The position numbers were made by a program, and so were the translations under genes. Positions 1-11,200 of a stretch of 64,000 bases of DNA are shown piece by piece. Source of the stretch: a virus; IMG/VR virus record IMGVR_UViG_3300037541_000522, positions 1-64,000 of that record; one strand, written 5' to 3'. Each line of letters opens with the position of its first letter. The stretch's first letter is position 1. The notes below the pieces were generated by a model. The model made no database searches. It was not told the origin of the DNA and saw nothing but the letters and a program-made list of their open reading frames with translations.

Positions 1-2918
1 CTAGTGTAAAAATAGCTACTGATGCTATTACTAGTGTAAAAATAGCCAATGATGCTGTTACTGCTGATAAAATTATTACTAATGCTGTTACCGCTGATAA
101 AATCAATGCTAACGCTGTTACTGCTGATAAAATCAATGCTAATGCTGTTACTGCTGCTAAAATAGAGGCTAATGCTGTTACTGCTGATAAAATCAATGCT
201 AACGCTGTTACCGCTGATAAAATTAGTGCTAACGCTGTTACCGCTGATAAAATTAGTGCTAACGCTGTTACTGCTGATAAAATCAATGCTAACGCTGTTA
301 CTGCTGATAAAATCAATGCTAATGCTGTTACTGCTGATAAAATCAATGCTAATGCTGTTACTGCTGCTAAAATAGAGGCTAATGCTGTTACTGCTGATAA
401 AATTAGTGCTAACGCTGTTACCGCTGATAAAATTAGTGCTAATGCTGTTACAGCTGATAAATTAAGTAGCAATACTATATTAGTAAATCAATCACTAACA
501 GTAGGTAATCCAGTAGTAACAGGCACAACTATTACATCAGGTAGTGGAGCCGTTATTACTGGCGGAAGTAGTAATGCTAGCAATACTGTAGCTTTTGGCA
601 ATAGTACTGCTAATATTGTAGTAAAAGATGGAGTTATTGCTCTTAATGGAGATATAGTAGGTACAAGTAATATTAAAACAAATGCAATTACTAGTGAAAA
701 AATAGTTTCTGATGCCATTACTAGTGAAAAAATAGTTTCTAATGCCATTACTAGTGTAAAAATAGCTACTGATGCTATTACTAGTGTAAAAATAGCTACT
801 GATGCTATTACTAGTGTAAAAATAGCCAATGATGCTGTTACTGCTGATAAAATTATTACTAATGCTGTTACTAGCGTAAAAATAGCTACTGATGCTATTA
901 CTAGTGTAAAAATAGCTACTGATGCTATTACTAGTGTAAAAATAGCCAATGATGCTGTTACTGCTGATAAAATTATTACTAATGCTGTTACTGCTGATAA
1001 AATCAATGCTAATGCTGTTACTGCTGATAAAATCAATGCTAATGCTGTTACTGCTGATAAAATTAGTGCTAACGCTGTTACCGCTGATAAAATCAATGCT
1101 AATGCTGTTACTGCTGATAAAATTAGTGCTAACGCTGTTACTGCTGCTAAAATAGAGGCTAATGCTGTTACCGCTGATAAAATCAATGCTAACGCTGTTA
1201 CCGCTGATAAAATCAATGCTAATGCTGTTACTGCTGCTAAAATAGAGGCTAACGCTGTTACTGCTGATAAAATCAATGCTAACGCTGTTACTGCTGATAA
1301 AATTAGTGCTAACGCTGTTACTGCTGATAAAATCAATGCTAACGCTGTTACTGCTGATAAAATCAATGCTAACGCTGTTACCGCTGATAAAATCAATGCT
1401 AACGCTGTTACTGCTGCTAAAATAGAGGCTAACGCTGTTACTGCTGATAAAATCAATGCTAATGCTGTTACTGCTGATAAAATCAATGCTAATGCTGTTA
1501 CTGCTGATAAAATCAATGCTAATGCTGTTACTGCTGCTAAAATAGAGGCTAATGCTGTTACCGCTGATAAAATTAGTGCTGGTAGTATTACAGCCGATAA
1601 ATTAAGTAGCAATACTATACTGGTAAATCAATCACTAACAGTAGGTAATCCAGTAGTAACAGGAACAACCATTACATCCGGTAGCGGAGCCGTTATTACT
1701 GGGGGAAGTAGTAATGCTAGCAATACTGTAGCATTTGGTAATAGTACAGCAAATATTGTAGTAAAAGATGGTGTTGTTGCTCTTAATGGAAAATTAGTAA
1801 GTAGTAATAATGCCAATTTTGGAGTAATACAGAGTATTTCACAAATTAAATATCTTTATGGTATAACAAGCCCGGCGGCACCAGATGAGGATTTTGATAC
1901 GCAAGGTTATAATGGTGAAAATTTTGTTAATGGTTTTGAATTGTCTAGCATAGCAAATGATGGAACTAAAGCTAGACCTATTGTTACTATTCCAGGAAAT
2001 ACAGATGCAACTAAAAGTTATAGAGTAAATTTAAAATTTACTCTTACAATGGAAATTTCACAGCATTTATTTACCGGAGTATACGGTATACTTGTGTATA
2101 GAACTAATATTGGTGATGGATATGCACCAGTAGATTCTTTAAGATTTAAACATACTCTTGGAATTAATCCTCCTGTAGGCACTGTGCATGTTTTTAAAAA
2201 ATATATCTATGGAGGCATTGATGCAGAGTGGGGTAAAGAGACCAAAGATATAGTTGTAGATATTTTAGAATCTACAGATGATGCTGCTAATAGTTTATAT
2301 CCTGGCTATACCGCAATTCAACATGGTAAAACTTATAGCTATCATATTTATTTCTTTAGTATGCAATACGGCCAAGATCGAGTAACTGTTCAAACAAATA
2401 ATTTTACGTACTATAATGGAGGTGATACAGTAATACCAATACCACATCTTGGACTATATGATATAAAATATGGTTATATTGTTAGGGGCCCAGGACTACC
2501 TTCTACTTATTTTCGAAGAACTCCTACACTTGCGGCTAATAGTGAATACTTAAGATTTAATACTAGTACTGATTTAAATATTGGTATGACTGTAAGTGGT
2601 CGAAGAATTCCTAAAAGATCTGCAATATATACTAAACCTAACAGTACAGAAATAAATTTAGCTACATTTGATGGATCTGGTTTTGGAAGAGATACAAGTT
2701 ATGTACCTATTATACCTATAAGTAATTCGGATTGGGATAAAGTATTTTTTGGTCCTCCGTTAATTAGAAGTATTAATAATGTTACAATAAGTATATGGGG
2801 ACAGTTTTCAATACCTTGGCAGTCCACAATTACAATAGAGCCTCAATTATACGGAGGTAAAGTAGGAGCTATATCTTATCCATCAGGAATTATAGAAACT
2901 ATAGTTTATTATATTTAA
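1..2918 (+). CDS. Tail-tip / host-specificity (J-like) protein, 3' part only
   Basis: An open frame (codons start at position 3) runs from the window edge to the TAA at 2916-2918, so at least 971 C-terminal residues are present and the start lies upstream. Residues encoded at about 3-460 and 690-1600 are tandem decapeptides of the form T-S/A-x-K-I-x-x-N/D-A-V/I (for example TADKINANAV, TSVKIATDAI), each 30 bp. A stretch of about 170 bp after the first array (461-632) recurs almost unchanged after the second (1601-1772). The last 330 residues are non-repetitive and beta-rich. Such repeats are common in the C-terminal part of siphovirus central fibre proteins, which sit at the tail tip and bind the receptor. 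The family call is inferred from the repeats and from position before the fibre genes. A terminator follows directly. Confidence 0.75.
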   Translation, partial: SVKIATDAITSVKIANDAVTADKIITNAVTADKINANAVTADKINANAVTAAKIEANAVTADKINANAVTADKISANAVTADKISANAVTADKINANAVTADKINANAVTADKINANAVTAAKIEANAVTADKISANAVTADKISANAVTADKLSSNTILVNQSLTVGNPVVTGTTITSGSGAVITGGSSNASNTVAFGNSTANIVVKDGVIALNGDIVGTSNIKTNAITSEKIVSDAITSEKIVSNAITSVKIATDAITSVKIATDAITSVKIANDAVTADKIITNAVTSVKIATDAITSVKIATDAITSVKIANDAVTADKIITNAVTADKINANAVTADKINANAVTADKISANAVTADKINANAVTADKISANAVTAAKIEANAVTADKINANAVTADKINANAVTAAKIEANAVTADKINANAVTADKISANAVTADKINANAVTADKINANAVTADKINANAVTAAKIEANAVTADKINANAVTADKINANAVTADKINANAVTAAKIEANAVTADKISAGSITADKLSSNTILVNQSLTVGNPVVTGTTITSGSGAVITGGSSNASNTVAFGNSTANIVVKDGVVALNGKLVSSNNANFGVIQSISQIKYLYGITSPAAPDEDFDTQGYNGENFVNGFELSSIANDGTKARPIVTIPGNTDATKSYRVNLKFTLTMEISQHLFTGVYGILVYRTNIGDGYAPVDSLRFKHTLGINPPVGTVHVFKKYIYGGIDAEWGKETKDIVVDILESTDDAANSLYPGYTAIQHGKTYSYHIYFFSMQYGQDRVTVQTNNFTYYNGGDTVIPIPHLGLYDIKYGYIVRGPGLPSTYFRRTPTLAANSEYLRFNTSTDLNIGMTVSGRRIPKRSAIYTKPNSTEINLATFDGSGFGRDTSYVPIIPISNSDWDKVFFGPPLIRSINNVTISIWGQFSIPWQSTITIEPQLYGGKVGAISYPSGIIETIVYYI
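3..460 (+). repeat. 30-bp coding tandem repeat array 1
   Basis: About 15 copies of a 30-bp unit encode decapeptides such as TADKINANAV, TADKISANAV and TAAKIEANAV. Many units are identical at DNA level, so the array is prone to unequal recombination. It is in frame with the tail-tip gene and has no unique spacers. Confidence 0.95.
461..632 (+). repeat. Long direct repeat, copy 1
   Basis: This stretch, beginning in the codons for LSSNTILVNQ, recurs at 1601-1772 with only scattered substitutions. It marks a duplicated domain that follows each decapeptide array within the tail-tip gene. Confidence 0.9.
690..1600 (+). repeat. 30-bp coding tandem repeat array 2
   Basis: About 30 copies of the 30-bp decapeptide unit. 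The array starts with the TSEKIVSDAI and TSVKIATDAI types and continues with TADKINANAV, TADKISANAV and TAAKIEANAV in irregular order. Confidence 0.95.
1601..1772 (+). repeat. Long direct repeat, copy 2
   Basis: Second copy of the segment at 461-632. The differences are mostly silent codon changes, which points to an old duplication kept under protein-level selection. Confidence 0.9.
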
Positions 2919-2927
2919 ATTATTACT

Positions 2928-2967
2928 AAAAAAATACCCGACCCTAAACCAGGGCGGGTATTTTTTA
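2928..2967 (+). terminator. Rho-independent terminator after tail-tip gene
   Basis: Stem ATACCCG/CGGGTAT with inner CCCT/AGGG pairing, followed by a run of T. It ends the tail-tip transcript. Confidence 0.9.
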
Positions 2968-2969
2968 CA

Positions 2970-2998
2970 TTGACAACTTTATGCTCTTGTGTTACAAT
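2970..2998 (+). promoter_or_regulatory. Sigma-70 promoter for the fibre/lysis operon
   Basis: TTGACA (2970-2975), 17-bp spacer, TACAAT (2993-2998). It directly follows the terminator and is the only clear promoter seen before the long plus-strand run from 3080 to 24612. Confidence 0.8.
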
Positions 2999-3079
2999 AG
3001 TTGAAAATGTCCGTTTCAAAACTAAAATTTTCAAGGAGCCAAACCTTTTAGGCTACTGCACGGAAAGAAAGGGTAAAGA

Positions 3080-3433
3080 ATGTTAGAAATATCAGAACAA
3101 GTCATTCAAGTCTTGGGCCTTATTGCTATAGCCGTTGTAGCCGCATTTTTTGGCATCCAGCAGCTAATAAAAAATTGGAAAGCAACCCAAGCAGAGTCGG
3201 GAATTATACAAATTATGCACCGAGAGCTAGAGCGAATGGGTGAGCAGAATACTAAACTAAGCCTAGAGCTTGGTAGACTACACGAGCAGATTATAGCCCT
3301 GAACAGGGAACTAGAAAAGCTTACACTCGAAAACCAACGCTTACAGGTTGAGGTAGTTGCACTAACAAATGAAGTCGGTATATTTAAACGACTAGCAAAA
3401 CAAGGAGCATACCTAGATGCAACAACCAGCTAA
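3080..3433 (+). CDS. Membrane-anchored coiled-coil protein
   Basis: 117 residues. Residues 8-30 form one hydrophobic helix (VLGLIAIAVVAAFFGIQQLI). The remainder, about 40-105, is a continuous heptad-like coiled coil rich in E, L, Q and R. An AAAGGGTAAAG ribosome site precedes the ATG. It is the first gene after the promoter, and its end overlaps the next start by 17 nt. I do not recognise the family. An N-in membrane anchor with an extended helical domain is what the sequence shows; a role in virion or lysis is inference from position only. Confidence 0.75.
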   Translation: MLEISEQVIQVLGLIAIAVVAAFFGIQQLIKNWKATQAESGIIQIMHRELERMGEQNTKLSLELGRLHEQIIALNRELEKLTLENQRLQVEVVALTNEVGIFKRLAKQGAYLDATTS

Positions 3434-4016
3434 AATTAATTATAAAGTGTATCAGGGTGCAACCTTTCAAGAAATTTATCGTTGGGAATCGCAAACAAAA
3501 GTTTACACACCCATCTCACAAATTTCTCGGAGTGCGCCTTGTGTAATAACTACAACTACTGCATCAAACATTCCCATTGGCTGGCGATTTCGTGTGGCGG
3601 GCGCTGGCGGAATGAAAGAAATTAATAGTGTGGGTGAGGATAATTGGTATATAGCTACTGGGGTTAGTGGTACGCAAATTACCATAAATCAGGTAAATAG
3701 TTTGAGTTATACTCAGTACACCAGTGGCGGAGTAGTAGAGTATAATGACTGGGTTGGACTAAACAATCTTACAGCACGTATGCAAATTCGTGAAACTGTT
3801 GAAAGTCCTGCCATAATATATCAGTGCGGAACCCAAACCGGTGAAATTGTCCTTGATCAAGTCTACAAAACAATTACTATAACTATTCCTGCCGGCATAA
3901 CCGAAGATTTTACTTTTGAAACTGCTGTATATTCTGTAGAATTAGTAGATCAACAAGGTAGAGTAACTCCTTTCTTAACAGGTAATTTAGTACTAGTTAA
4001 GGAGGTAACCCGATGA
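3417..4016 (+). CDS. Probable virion structural protein (baseplate/fibre associated)
   Basis: 199 residues. The ATG at 3417 has AAGGAG upstream inside the previous gene. The protein is rich in T, V, I and aromatic residues with predicted beta strands and no signal peptide. Its end overlaps the next start by 4 nt (ATGA), which implies translational coupling. The block of three small coupled genes ahead of the large fibres suggests baseplate or fibre-attachment components. No catalytic motif is visible and the assignment is by context. Confidence 0.65.
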   Translation: MQQPAKINYKVYQGATFQEIYRWESQTKVYTPISQISRSAPCVITTTTASNIPIGWRFRVAGAGGMKEINSVGEDNWYIATGVSGTQITINQVNSLSYTQYTSGGVVEYNDWVGLNNLTARMQIRETVESPAIIYQCGTQTGEIVLDQVYKTITITIPAGITEDFTFETAVYSVELVDQQGRVTPFLTGNLVLVKEVTR

Positions 4017-4279
4017 CAACTACAGTAGTCGTAGATAAAAATACTACAGTAACTATACGGGAACAAACAGTAAATACTGTAGTTGTACGAGACCAAACTC
4101 CCAGAACTGTTATAACCGGTATAATGGGGCCTCCTGGAAAAACTACAGTAAGTGGCCTAGAAGATGTTGATGTAACCTCTTTAAATCCCGGAAGTATACT
4201 AGTATACAATACACAAACTCAAAAATGGATTTCAACTACCTTGCTGAATCAACAAACAGTTGATTCAGGCCAATATTAA
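4013..4279 (+). CDS. Small structural protein with GPPGK segment
   Basis: 88 residues, ATGA-overlapping with the preceding gene. The N-terminal half is Thr/Val-rich beta sequence; GPPGK sits near residue 43; the C-terminal half ([18 protein letters not shown] and a W-I-S-T-T-L segment) resembles short beta modules repeated in phage fibre proteins. Probably a small fibre-associated virion protein; function not established. Confidence 0.65.
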   Translation: MTTTVVVDKNTTVTIREQTVNTVVVRDQTPRTVITGIMGPPGKTTVSGLEDVDVTSLNPGSILVYNTQTQKWISTTLLNQQTVDSGQY

Positions 4280-4290
4280 AAGGGACAAAA

Positions 4291-5712
4291 ATGGCTTCTA
4301 TTATTAGAATTAAACGTTCAGAGGTAGCTGGAAATCCAAGTGTTCTAGCTGCAGGCGAAATGGCCTACTCTGGATTAGTTAATAACGATTCAAATGGCGG
4401 TGACCGCCTATACATTGGTATGGGTAACGAAAATAATGGTAACGCTGTTAATCACGTAGTAATTGGTGGTAAATACTTTACTGACCTACTAGATCATACA
4501 CGTGGTACACTAACAGCTAGTTCTGCCATTATCGTTGATGCAAATAAAAAGATCAATGAACTACTAGTAGATAATATTACAATAGATGGTAATAGCATCA
4601 CTAGCACTGATAGCAATGGTAATATAAATATTACTCCAGACGGTACCGGTATTACCATAATTAAAAATATTTATACCGATGCCAGCACTAGTCTTGCTGA
4701 GTATATCTACGACACTGTAGGTGGAGCAATTACTGCTGGTACAGGTATTACTGTAACTAATAGTGATCCCGGTAATACTAGTACAATTAGTATCACTGCT
4801 ACTGGCGTAACAGCTGGAAGTTACGGTTCTCAAACTGCAATACCTGTACTTACCGTTAATGCACAAGGTCAAATTACTAGTGTTAATACTGAAAATATTG
4901 CCACTAACCTAAATATTGCTGGCGGTACAGGTACTGATGCGGTTGCACTACTCACTGATACCTTAACATTTACAGGCGGTACTGGCGTTACTACTGCAGT
5001 TACTAATAATACAGTAACTATTAGCATAGGTCAAGCTGTTGGTACTACCAGTGATGTAACGTTTAATAATGTTACAGTAAATGGTCAATTAAGCAGTGAT
5101 GATATTACAGCTGCAAATATTAGTGTAGCAGGTAATGCTACTATTACTGGTAATCTTACTGTTCAAGGTACTACTACCACTGTAAATAGTACGGCCGTTG
5201 CAATTACAGATATTAACATTGAACTAGCCAAAGATGCTACAACTGCTGCTCAAGCTAATGGTGCTGGTTTAACAGTAACAGGAGCTGGTGCAACACTTAC
5301 TTATACCAGTGCAGATGATCGCTGGAATTTAAACAAAAACTTAGTAGTTACAGAAGTTATTGGTAATAGTGCTACAACTACTAAATGGAAAACAGCCCGC
5401 GACTTAAGCCTAACTGGTGATGCTACTGCTACTCTAGTAGGCGTAGATGGTAGTGCTGCAGTAAGCGCTGCAATTACCCTAGCTACTGTTAATGCAAATG
5501 TTGGTAGTTTTGGTGATGGTTATACAGTACCTACAGTAACAGTTAATGCCAAAGGCTTAGTAACTGCAGTAACCACAACAGCAATTCCAACTGCAACTGC
5601 AGCAGCAACTAGCGGTGCAGCTACACTAGGCTTAGCAAAATTTAATAGTGCAAACTTTACAGTTGACAGTGGCTGGGTAACTATAAGTGTAGTTGAAGGC
5701 GGAAGTTATTAA
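4291..5712 (+). CDS. Tail fibre / adhesin protein A
   Basis: 473 residues, with AGGGAC before the ATG. The N-terminus ([10 protein letters not shown], then GEMAYSGL and [10 protein letters not shown]) is the attachment-type module found at the start of many marine and freshwater phage fibre proteins. The body is low-complexity beta sequence rich in T, G, N and A, with repeated motifs such as [18 protein letters not shown] and [13 protein letters not shown] segment ([22 protein letters not shown]) is shared with the 2563-residue fibre downstream. Receptor binding at the tail is the likely role. Confidence 0.8.
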   Translation: MASIIRIKRSEVAGNPSVLAAGEMAYSGLVNNDSNGGDRLYIGMGNENNGNAVNHVVIGGKYFTDLLDHTRGTLTASSAIIVDANKKINELLVDNITIDGNSITSTDSNGNINITPDGTGITIIKNIYTDASTSLAEYIYDTVGGAITAGTGITVTNSDPGNTSTISITATGVTAGSYGSQTAIPVLTVNAQGQITSVNTENIATNLNIAGGTGTDAVALLTDTLTFTGGTGVTTAVTNNTVTISIGQAVGTTSDVTFNNVTVNGQLSSDDITAANISVAGNATITGNLTVQGTTTTVNSTAVAITDINIELAKDATTAAQANGAGLTVTGAGATLTYTSADDRWNLNKNLVVTEVIGNSATTTKWKTARDLSLTGDATATLVGVDGSAAVSAAITLATVNANVGSFGDGYTVPTVTVNAKGLVTAVTTTAIPTATAAATSGAATLGLAKFNSANFTVDSGWVTISVVEGGSY

Positions 5713-5758
5713 AAGGTAGTTTTTTAACTACTAGTACAAGTCCTTTTTAGGAAACACT

Positions 5759-8275
5759 ATGGCTAGATTAATACTTAAAAAATCAGCGGTTATTACCGAT
5801 GGTGCACCAAAACAACCTGCGCCAGGCGACCTTGAGTACGGTGAGCTTGCCCTTAACTATGCAGTTGGTACACTCTACTACAAAAAATCTGATAATACAA
5901 TTGGTGCTATTGGCGCAGGTGCTTCACCTGGCAACGGCACCCTGACACTCCAGGCTCAGGCGGGCCTAACTAACACTAGTGTTTCCATTGGTACAGGTAC
6001 AGGATTTAGTGCTAATACTGCAACTAATACAACCTATCAAGTTAATGTTGGTCCAGCACTTAGTGCACTAGCTGGCACCATGACAGGTGCAGGTAGTGGC
6101 TTTTTACGCAAGTCGGGTGCTGATACTTATGAGGTAGATACTAATACGTACGCTACTGCAAGTAGTTTAGCTAATTACTTGCCGCTTGCTGGTGGCACCA
6201 TGACTGGTGCTATTAACATGAGCGGGACTCAAACCCTTACACGTGCTGGTTTTGCTGGTATTGAGTACTACAATACTGCTGGTACTTGGGAAGTCTATAT
6301 TGGTACTGAAAATAACACCGGCAATGTACGGTATAATTCTAGACAGGGTACACATACTTGGTATGCAAATGGAACTTCCATAGGTTCTTTAGCTTCAACA
6401 GGGCTTAATGTTGCCGGAACCTTAACTTTACAAGGTAATAGACTAGGTATTAAAAATACTGCTATTACCGCTGGCATAGACAGCGTAGCAGGATGGGCTT
6501 ACGACAGCACATTTAGTGTTGCTAATCCAGTTGATATATTCTTTAAACCAGACGGTTTAATAATGTATCTAGCGTTTTCTAATTCAATTACCCAGTATAA
6601 TTTGTCAGTTGCATGGGATATCACCACAGCAGTAGCAGGCTCAACATTTTCAATGTCACTAATTGACGTTAGTACATTAGGATTGTTTATTAGTCCAGAT
6701 GGTACTAAGATGATAACCTCTGGTAACAGTGGAGTTGTTATTGCCAACGGTTCAGGTGTTGCAGGCGAAGATAGAGCTTACTATTTTACCTTAGGTACAC
6801 CTTGGGATATAACAACCGCTAGTTTAGTAAGTTCAATACGATTTGCCATAGGTGATGCAGGTGGTATTCCAGCAGCAATGACTGCACCACAGGCGGTAGA
6901 CTTTAAGAATGATGGTACAATAATGTACATCATAGATTCAACTACTGATGCTGTGCATCAGTTTGCGTTGAGTTCGGCATATAATGTTGCAACGGCAACC
7001 TGGACTAAACAATTTAGTGTTAGTGGCCAAGAAAGCGGCCCAACTGGTCTGAGATTTAACACTGCTGGTACACGCATGTACGTATACGGTAGTACCGGAG
7101 ACGACGTAAATGAATATAGATTGGGCACAGCGTGGGACATTGCCACTGCTGTATTTTATGATAAATTCTACACAGGTTGGTTTGAACCTACTCCAACCGG
7201 TATATACATTAACGAATCTGCTAACGTAGCATTCTTATGCGGATCTAGTGGTGATGTAGTATTAAAATTCCGCACAGATCGTCAGGCAGTAGAGATTGAC
7301 GCAGAAACTACTACCAGTAAAATTGAACTTGCTGGCAACACGAGAGTTACAAATAACTTTTACGTTAACGGACGTACAGTACTTGAAGGTCGAGTTGACA
7401 CCCTTGGAGATCTTGTTATCGGGGGTGATATTACAGTTCTTGGTAATGATTTAGTTGTTGGTTCTGCTACGAGTAGTGCGACATTATTCTCTGGATTAAC
7501 GTCGGGTGCTTTAAGCATCGCTACCAGCGAAACAACTGGTGCAATTACTGTAGGCGGAACAGCAGCCACTGGTGTAATCACCGTCGGTCAGTCCACAGTT
7601 AATCAGACTTTAAACTTATCATCGGGTGCTACTACCGCAGTTTCGACTAAAGTTATTAATATTGGTACCGCCGGTCTTGCAGGTTCGACTAGTACAATTA
7701 ACATCGGATCAACAGTTTCGGGAGCACTGGGTGTTACTACAATAGGTGGAACACAAACTATAATTAGTTCTACTACTTCTGCTGTTTCAACTACTACTGG
7801 TGCATTAGTAGTTGCCGGTGGAACGGGTATTGGTGGAAATTTACATGTTGCCGGAACCCTAACACACGCAGGCCTAGCTCCTAGTACCGGTACTGGTATA
7901 GATCAAGTATATACTCATCAACAAAGCATCACACTAACTACTAGCTGGCAAGATACTGGAGTAAATGCTGCCGAACTTGCAACTGGTAGTTATATTGTTC
8001 AAGTAACTAACGTAAGTGACCATACAGTAGGTGGTACTCAATATCAAGAATACTATACTGGCGTAATGAGTTGGTTTGCTGGCAATACTAATAGTGAAGT
8101 AACTGATGAAATTGTCTTGCACCGAGCAGGGCACGCACCAAATAGTGGAACAATATTCCTAAGAGTTCAAAGAACTCCTGGTGAAAACGCAGACGATTTA
8201 AAGCTACAGGTAGCTGGAACAACTACGAATAGTGCGGCATACCAGTACACATTTAAGTTTCGCAGATTGATATAA
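5759..8275 (+). CDS. Tail fibre / adhesin protein B
   Basis: 838 residues, with AGGAAAC before the ATG. The N-terminus (MARLILKKSAV, then GDLEYGELALNYAVGTLYYK) is the same kind of attachment module as in the previous fibre. Residues about 240-510 hold blade-like repeats with recurring FKPDG / ISPDG / FKNDG / FNTAG motifs and A-W-D-I-T-T-A segments, suggesting a beta-propeller. Repetitive GTxxxTxVIxVG sequence follows, then a globular C-terminal tip. Likely a side-tail fibre whose propeller acts as receptor or glycan-binding head (inference). Confidence 0.8.
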   Translation: MARLILKKSAVITDGAPKQPAPGDLEYGELALNYAVGTLYYKKSDNTIGAIGAGASPGNGTLTLQAQAGLTNTSVSIGTGTGFSANTATNTTYQVNVGPALSALAGTMTGAGSGFLRKSGADTYEVDTNTYATASSLANYLPLAGGTMTGAINMSGTQTLTRAGFAGIEYYNTAGTWEVYIGTENNTGNVRYNSRQGTHTWYANGTSIGSLASTGLNVAGTLTLQGNRLGIKNTAITAGIDSVAGWAYDSTFSVANPVDIFFKPDGLIMYLAFSNSITQYNLSVAWDITTAVAGSTFSMSLIDVSTLGLFISPDGTKMITSGNSGVVIANGSGVAGEDRAYYFTLGTPWDITTASLVSSIRFAIGDAGGIPAAMTAPQAVDFKNDGTIMYIIDSTTDAVHQFALSSAYNVATATWTKQFSVSGQESGPTGLRFNTAGTRMYVYGSTGDDVNEYRLGTAWDIATAVFYDKFYTGWFEPTPTGIYINESANVAFLCGSSGDVVLKFRTDRQAVEIDAETTTSKIELAGNTRVTNNFYVNGRTVLEGRVDTLGDLVIGGDITVLGNDLVVGSATSSATLFSGLTSGALSIATSETTGAITVGGTAATGVITVGQSTVNQTLNLSSGATTAVSTKVINIGTAGLAGSTSTINIGSTVSGALGVTTIGGTQTIISSTTSAVSTTTGALVVAGGTGIGGNLHVAGTLTHAGLAPSTGTGIDQVYTHQQSITLTTSWQDTGVNAAELATGSYIVQVTNVSDHTVGGTQYQEYYTGVMSWFAGNTNSEVTDEIVLHRAGHAPNSGTIFLRVQRTPGENADDLKLQVAGTTTNSAAYQYTFKFRRLI

Positions 8276-8299
8276 CCTCTGATAAATAGGGACGAGGAT

Positions 8300-11200
8300 A
8301 TGTTTAAAGTAAAAGATGGTATCAGAATAGGTGCCCAAGAATTTGTAGACGGCAGCAGAAATGTAACTGCAGGCACAGTCTCGGCCTCAGACGTTACCAT
8401 TAGTGGCGAGCTTCGTGGCCCAGCTACTATGTATATTGACCCTGCCGGTATCGGTGATAATACAGGTACGCTAGTAATTCGTGGTAATTTACAAGTAGAC
8501 GGTACAACTACTACAATTAACTCTACCACAGTAGCTATTGATGACCTAAACCTACAATTAGCTACGGATGCCCCTAATGCAGCTGCTGCAGATGGTGCAG
8601 GTATTACTATTGGTGGTGCAGGTGCAACCTTTACCTATGTGTCCAGTGGCGACAAGTGGCAGCTAAATAAATCCTTAGAAATTAATGGCAATCAGGTTTG
8701 GCATGCTGGCAACTTAACAAATCTTAACCAACTTACTAATGGTCCAGGCTATATTACCGGTTATACAGAAACAGATACACTCGCAACTGTAACTGCAAGA
8801 GGTGCAAGTACAAGTAATTCAGTTACACTGAGTGGAACGGGGAATCAGTTTGGTGGTCACTTCTATTTTCTTCCTTGGGATTCTGCTGGAAATCACTATC
8901 CTCATTTTAACGACGGAGGTAATGCTTCAGGATCTAAAGTTAATTGGCGTCTATTTACCGGAGGCACCAATAGCATAACACACTATTGGGATACTGGATA
9001 TACGTATTTTGCGAATAGAGTTGAGTCTGCGAGTGACATGCGCGCTACACTATACTATGATGCTACTAATACTTCTTATTATTTAGATCCAGCAGCAGGA
9101 TTTTATCTGTTTGCGAGTTCATCAAGTGCTGTTATAAATGGCACAGAATCTTCTTCTGGGCTTATTATTCAAAACAATTCCACTGGTGGTCCAAAACTTT
9201 CTCTTAAATCTACAGCAGCATCTGGAAAAGATCTATGGTTTATTTCCAATAATACCAGTAACACAGATGGAGCTGGCAGACTCCAGTTATGGAATAATAG
9301 CGACGGCTACACTTTTGCTACTTTTGGCACTACTGCAGGCGCTAATCATTTTATCTATGGTGCATATACACAAATGAGTGGTAGTGCGAGAGCACCAATA
9401 TTCTATGATTCAGATAACACTGGTTATTATGTAGATCCAGCAAGTACGTCAAATCTTTCGGGTTTAACTGTTAGTAATGCTATTTCGGGTAACGTTACAG
9501 GATACTCTAAGTGGATTGACAGAGTCCCTGCATATCAATGGAGCAACTCAACCCTGCCATCTGGGTATAACTCCGGGGTGGAGACATCATTTGTTTCTTC
9601 TGCTGAAGGGTGGCCACAATACGGCGTTGTATTAAGTGTAATGGGACGTGTTCCTGTAGATCCGGGTGGAAATTTTCAATTATTCATGGGACATGGTGCA
9701 AGCTATGGAGGATTAGGGTTAAGAGTTAGATCAATCAATCAAACAAATAATCTTTGGACTTCTTGGAAAATTTTACTTGATGAAACTAACTACACTAATT
9801 ATGCAATGCCTATTGGTTCTTCAGCAACAAACTCTGTTGATATAAGAGCACCGATATTCTATGATTCTGCTGACACTGGTTATTATGTCGATCCGAATAA
9901 CACATCCCGTTTAGCTGAATTGAGAGTTGGCGGTGGACCTGGTGGTAGTACAGCGGGTAACTTATACATACAAGGAAATAATGATTGGAGATGGATTGCC
10001 GGACACGTGCCAAACTATGGTGTAGGAAATGGATTTGGCTTATATAGCGATTCTCTTGGTTACTATTTAATGTCTTTATCGACTTCAGGAAATTGGTATT
10101 TTGGTGAAAACAATCACAATTCATCTCACAGAGTAAGTATCAACGGTACCGGATATGCATCTGGTGATTTTAGATCTCCTATCTTCTATGATTCAAACGA
10201 TACTGCATATTATACAGATCCTGCAAGTACATCTAGGTTAAATAGCATTCTTCCAAATGAAATTCAACTTTATGCAGGTAAAATACAACATGGATCTGGT
10301 TCTGGTGGAACTTCATTTGGTGGGGGCCATTATTCACAGGGTATGGATATAGCTAATGGCTATAGTAGTTGGTCATATCCATATAAAGACTATATCATTG
10401 GACACCATACTGGAATTAGAATAGGTGGTTATTATAATTACGGAGGAACACGATTCTATAATAATTCTCCGACAACTGATGCTGATATGAATGGTCATGG
10501 TGATGGTGGAGAAACACTATTATTCTCGACGGGAATGTGGGATAATAATGTTAGATCACACGTTACGCTGTATGCTCCATTTATATACGACCTTGATGAT
10601 ACTAATTATTATCTAGATCCAAACAGTGGCTCTAGACTACTTCACATTTTTGCTGGAAACGTAAGTTCCAGCAATGATGGTAGTTGGAATGCTAGAATGA
10701 ATCTTGTTGGTTCTGCTCATGCGAGATTAGATGTAGTTAGCAATAGTGATGGCATTATCACTACGATGTATTCACACACTGGTCAAGGCGTGGGCAAAAT
10801 TGGAACGATGTCTAATCATCCGCTAACGTTAATGGCACAAGGCGCTAATGACGGAGGATACGTTTACAACGGATCAATTCGTTCACCAATTTTCTATGAT
10901 GCTAATGATACTAATTATTATTTAGATCCAGCTAGCACATCGAGATTAAACACTTCGCGAATTGGGAACATTAATGTAGGTTCTGGAACTTATTTAAATA
11001 CGATAACACCAATTGGTGATGGTAATATTAATTTAAGTGCACCAAGTGGGGCATTTTATTTTGACACTTGGCCAAGGATGCCAGGATTATATGATATTAA
11101 TGATACTGCATACTATGTAGATCCAAATTCAAATTCTAAACTCGTAAATCTTGGATTAGGTGGTGCCACACCAGACGTAAGATTAAGTATTAGTGGTGAT

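Noticed and set aside
3-1600. CRISPR array from the regular 30-bp periodicity
   Set aside because: There are no unique spacers, the repeats are contiguous and in frame with a protein, and no cas gene is present.
488-1612. Long antisense ORF of 374 codons over the repeat arrays
   Set aside because: It is the reverse reading of the 30-bp coding repeat; its sequence is a monotonous A-L-I-L-S-A-V-T pattern and the true plus-strand frame is open throughout.
4291-5712. Diversity-generating retroelement acting on a tropism protein
   Set aside because: The N-terminal module is only generally similar to fibre attachment domains; there is no reverse transcriptase or template repeat in the window.
8167-8529. 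120-codon minus-strand ORF across two fibre genes
   Set aside because: It spans the gap between two clear plus-strand genes and is antisense to both.
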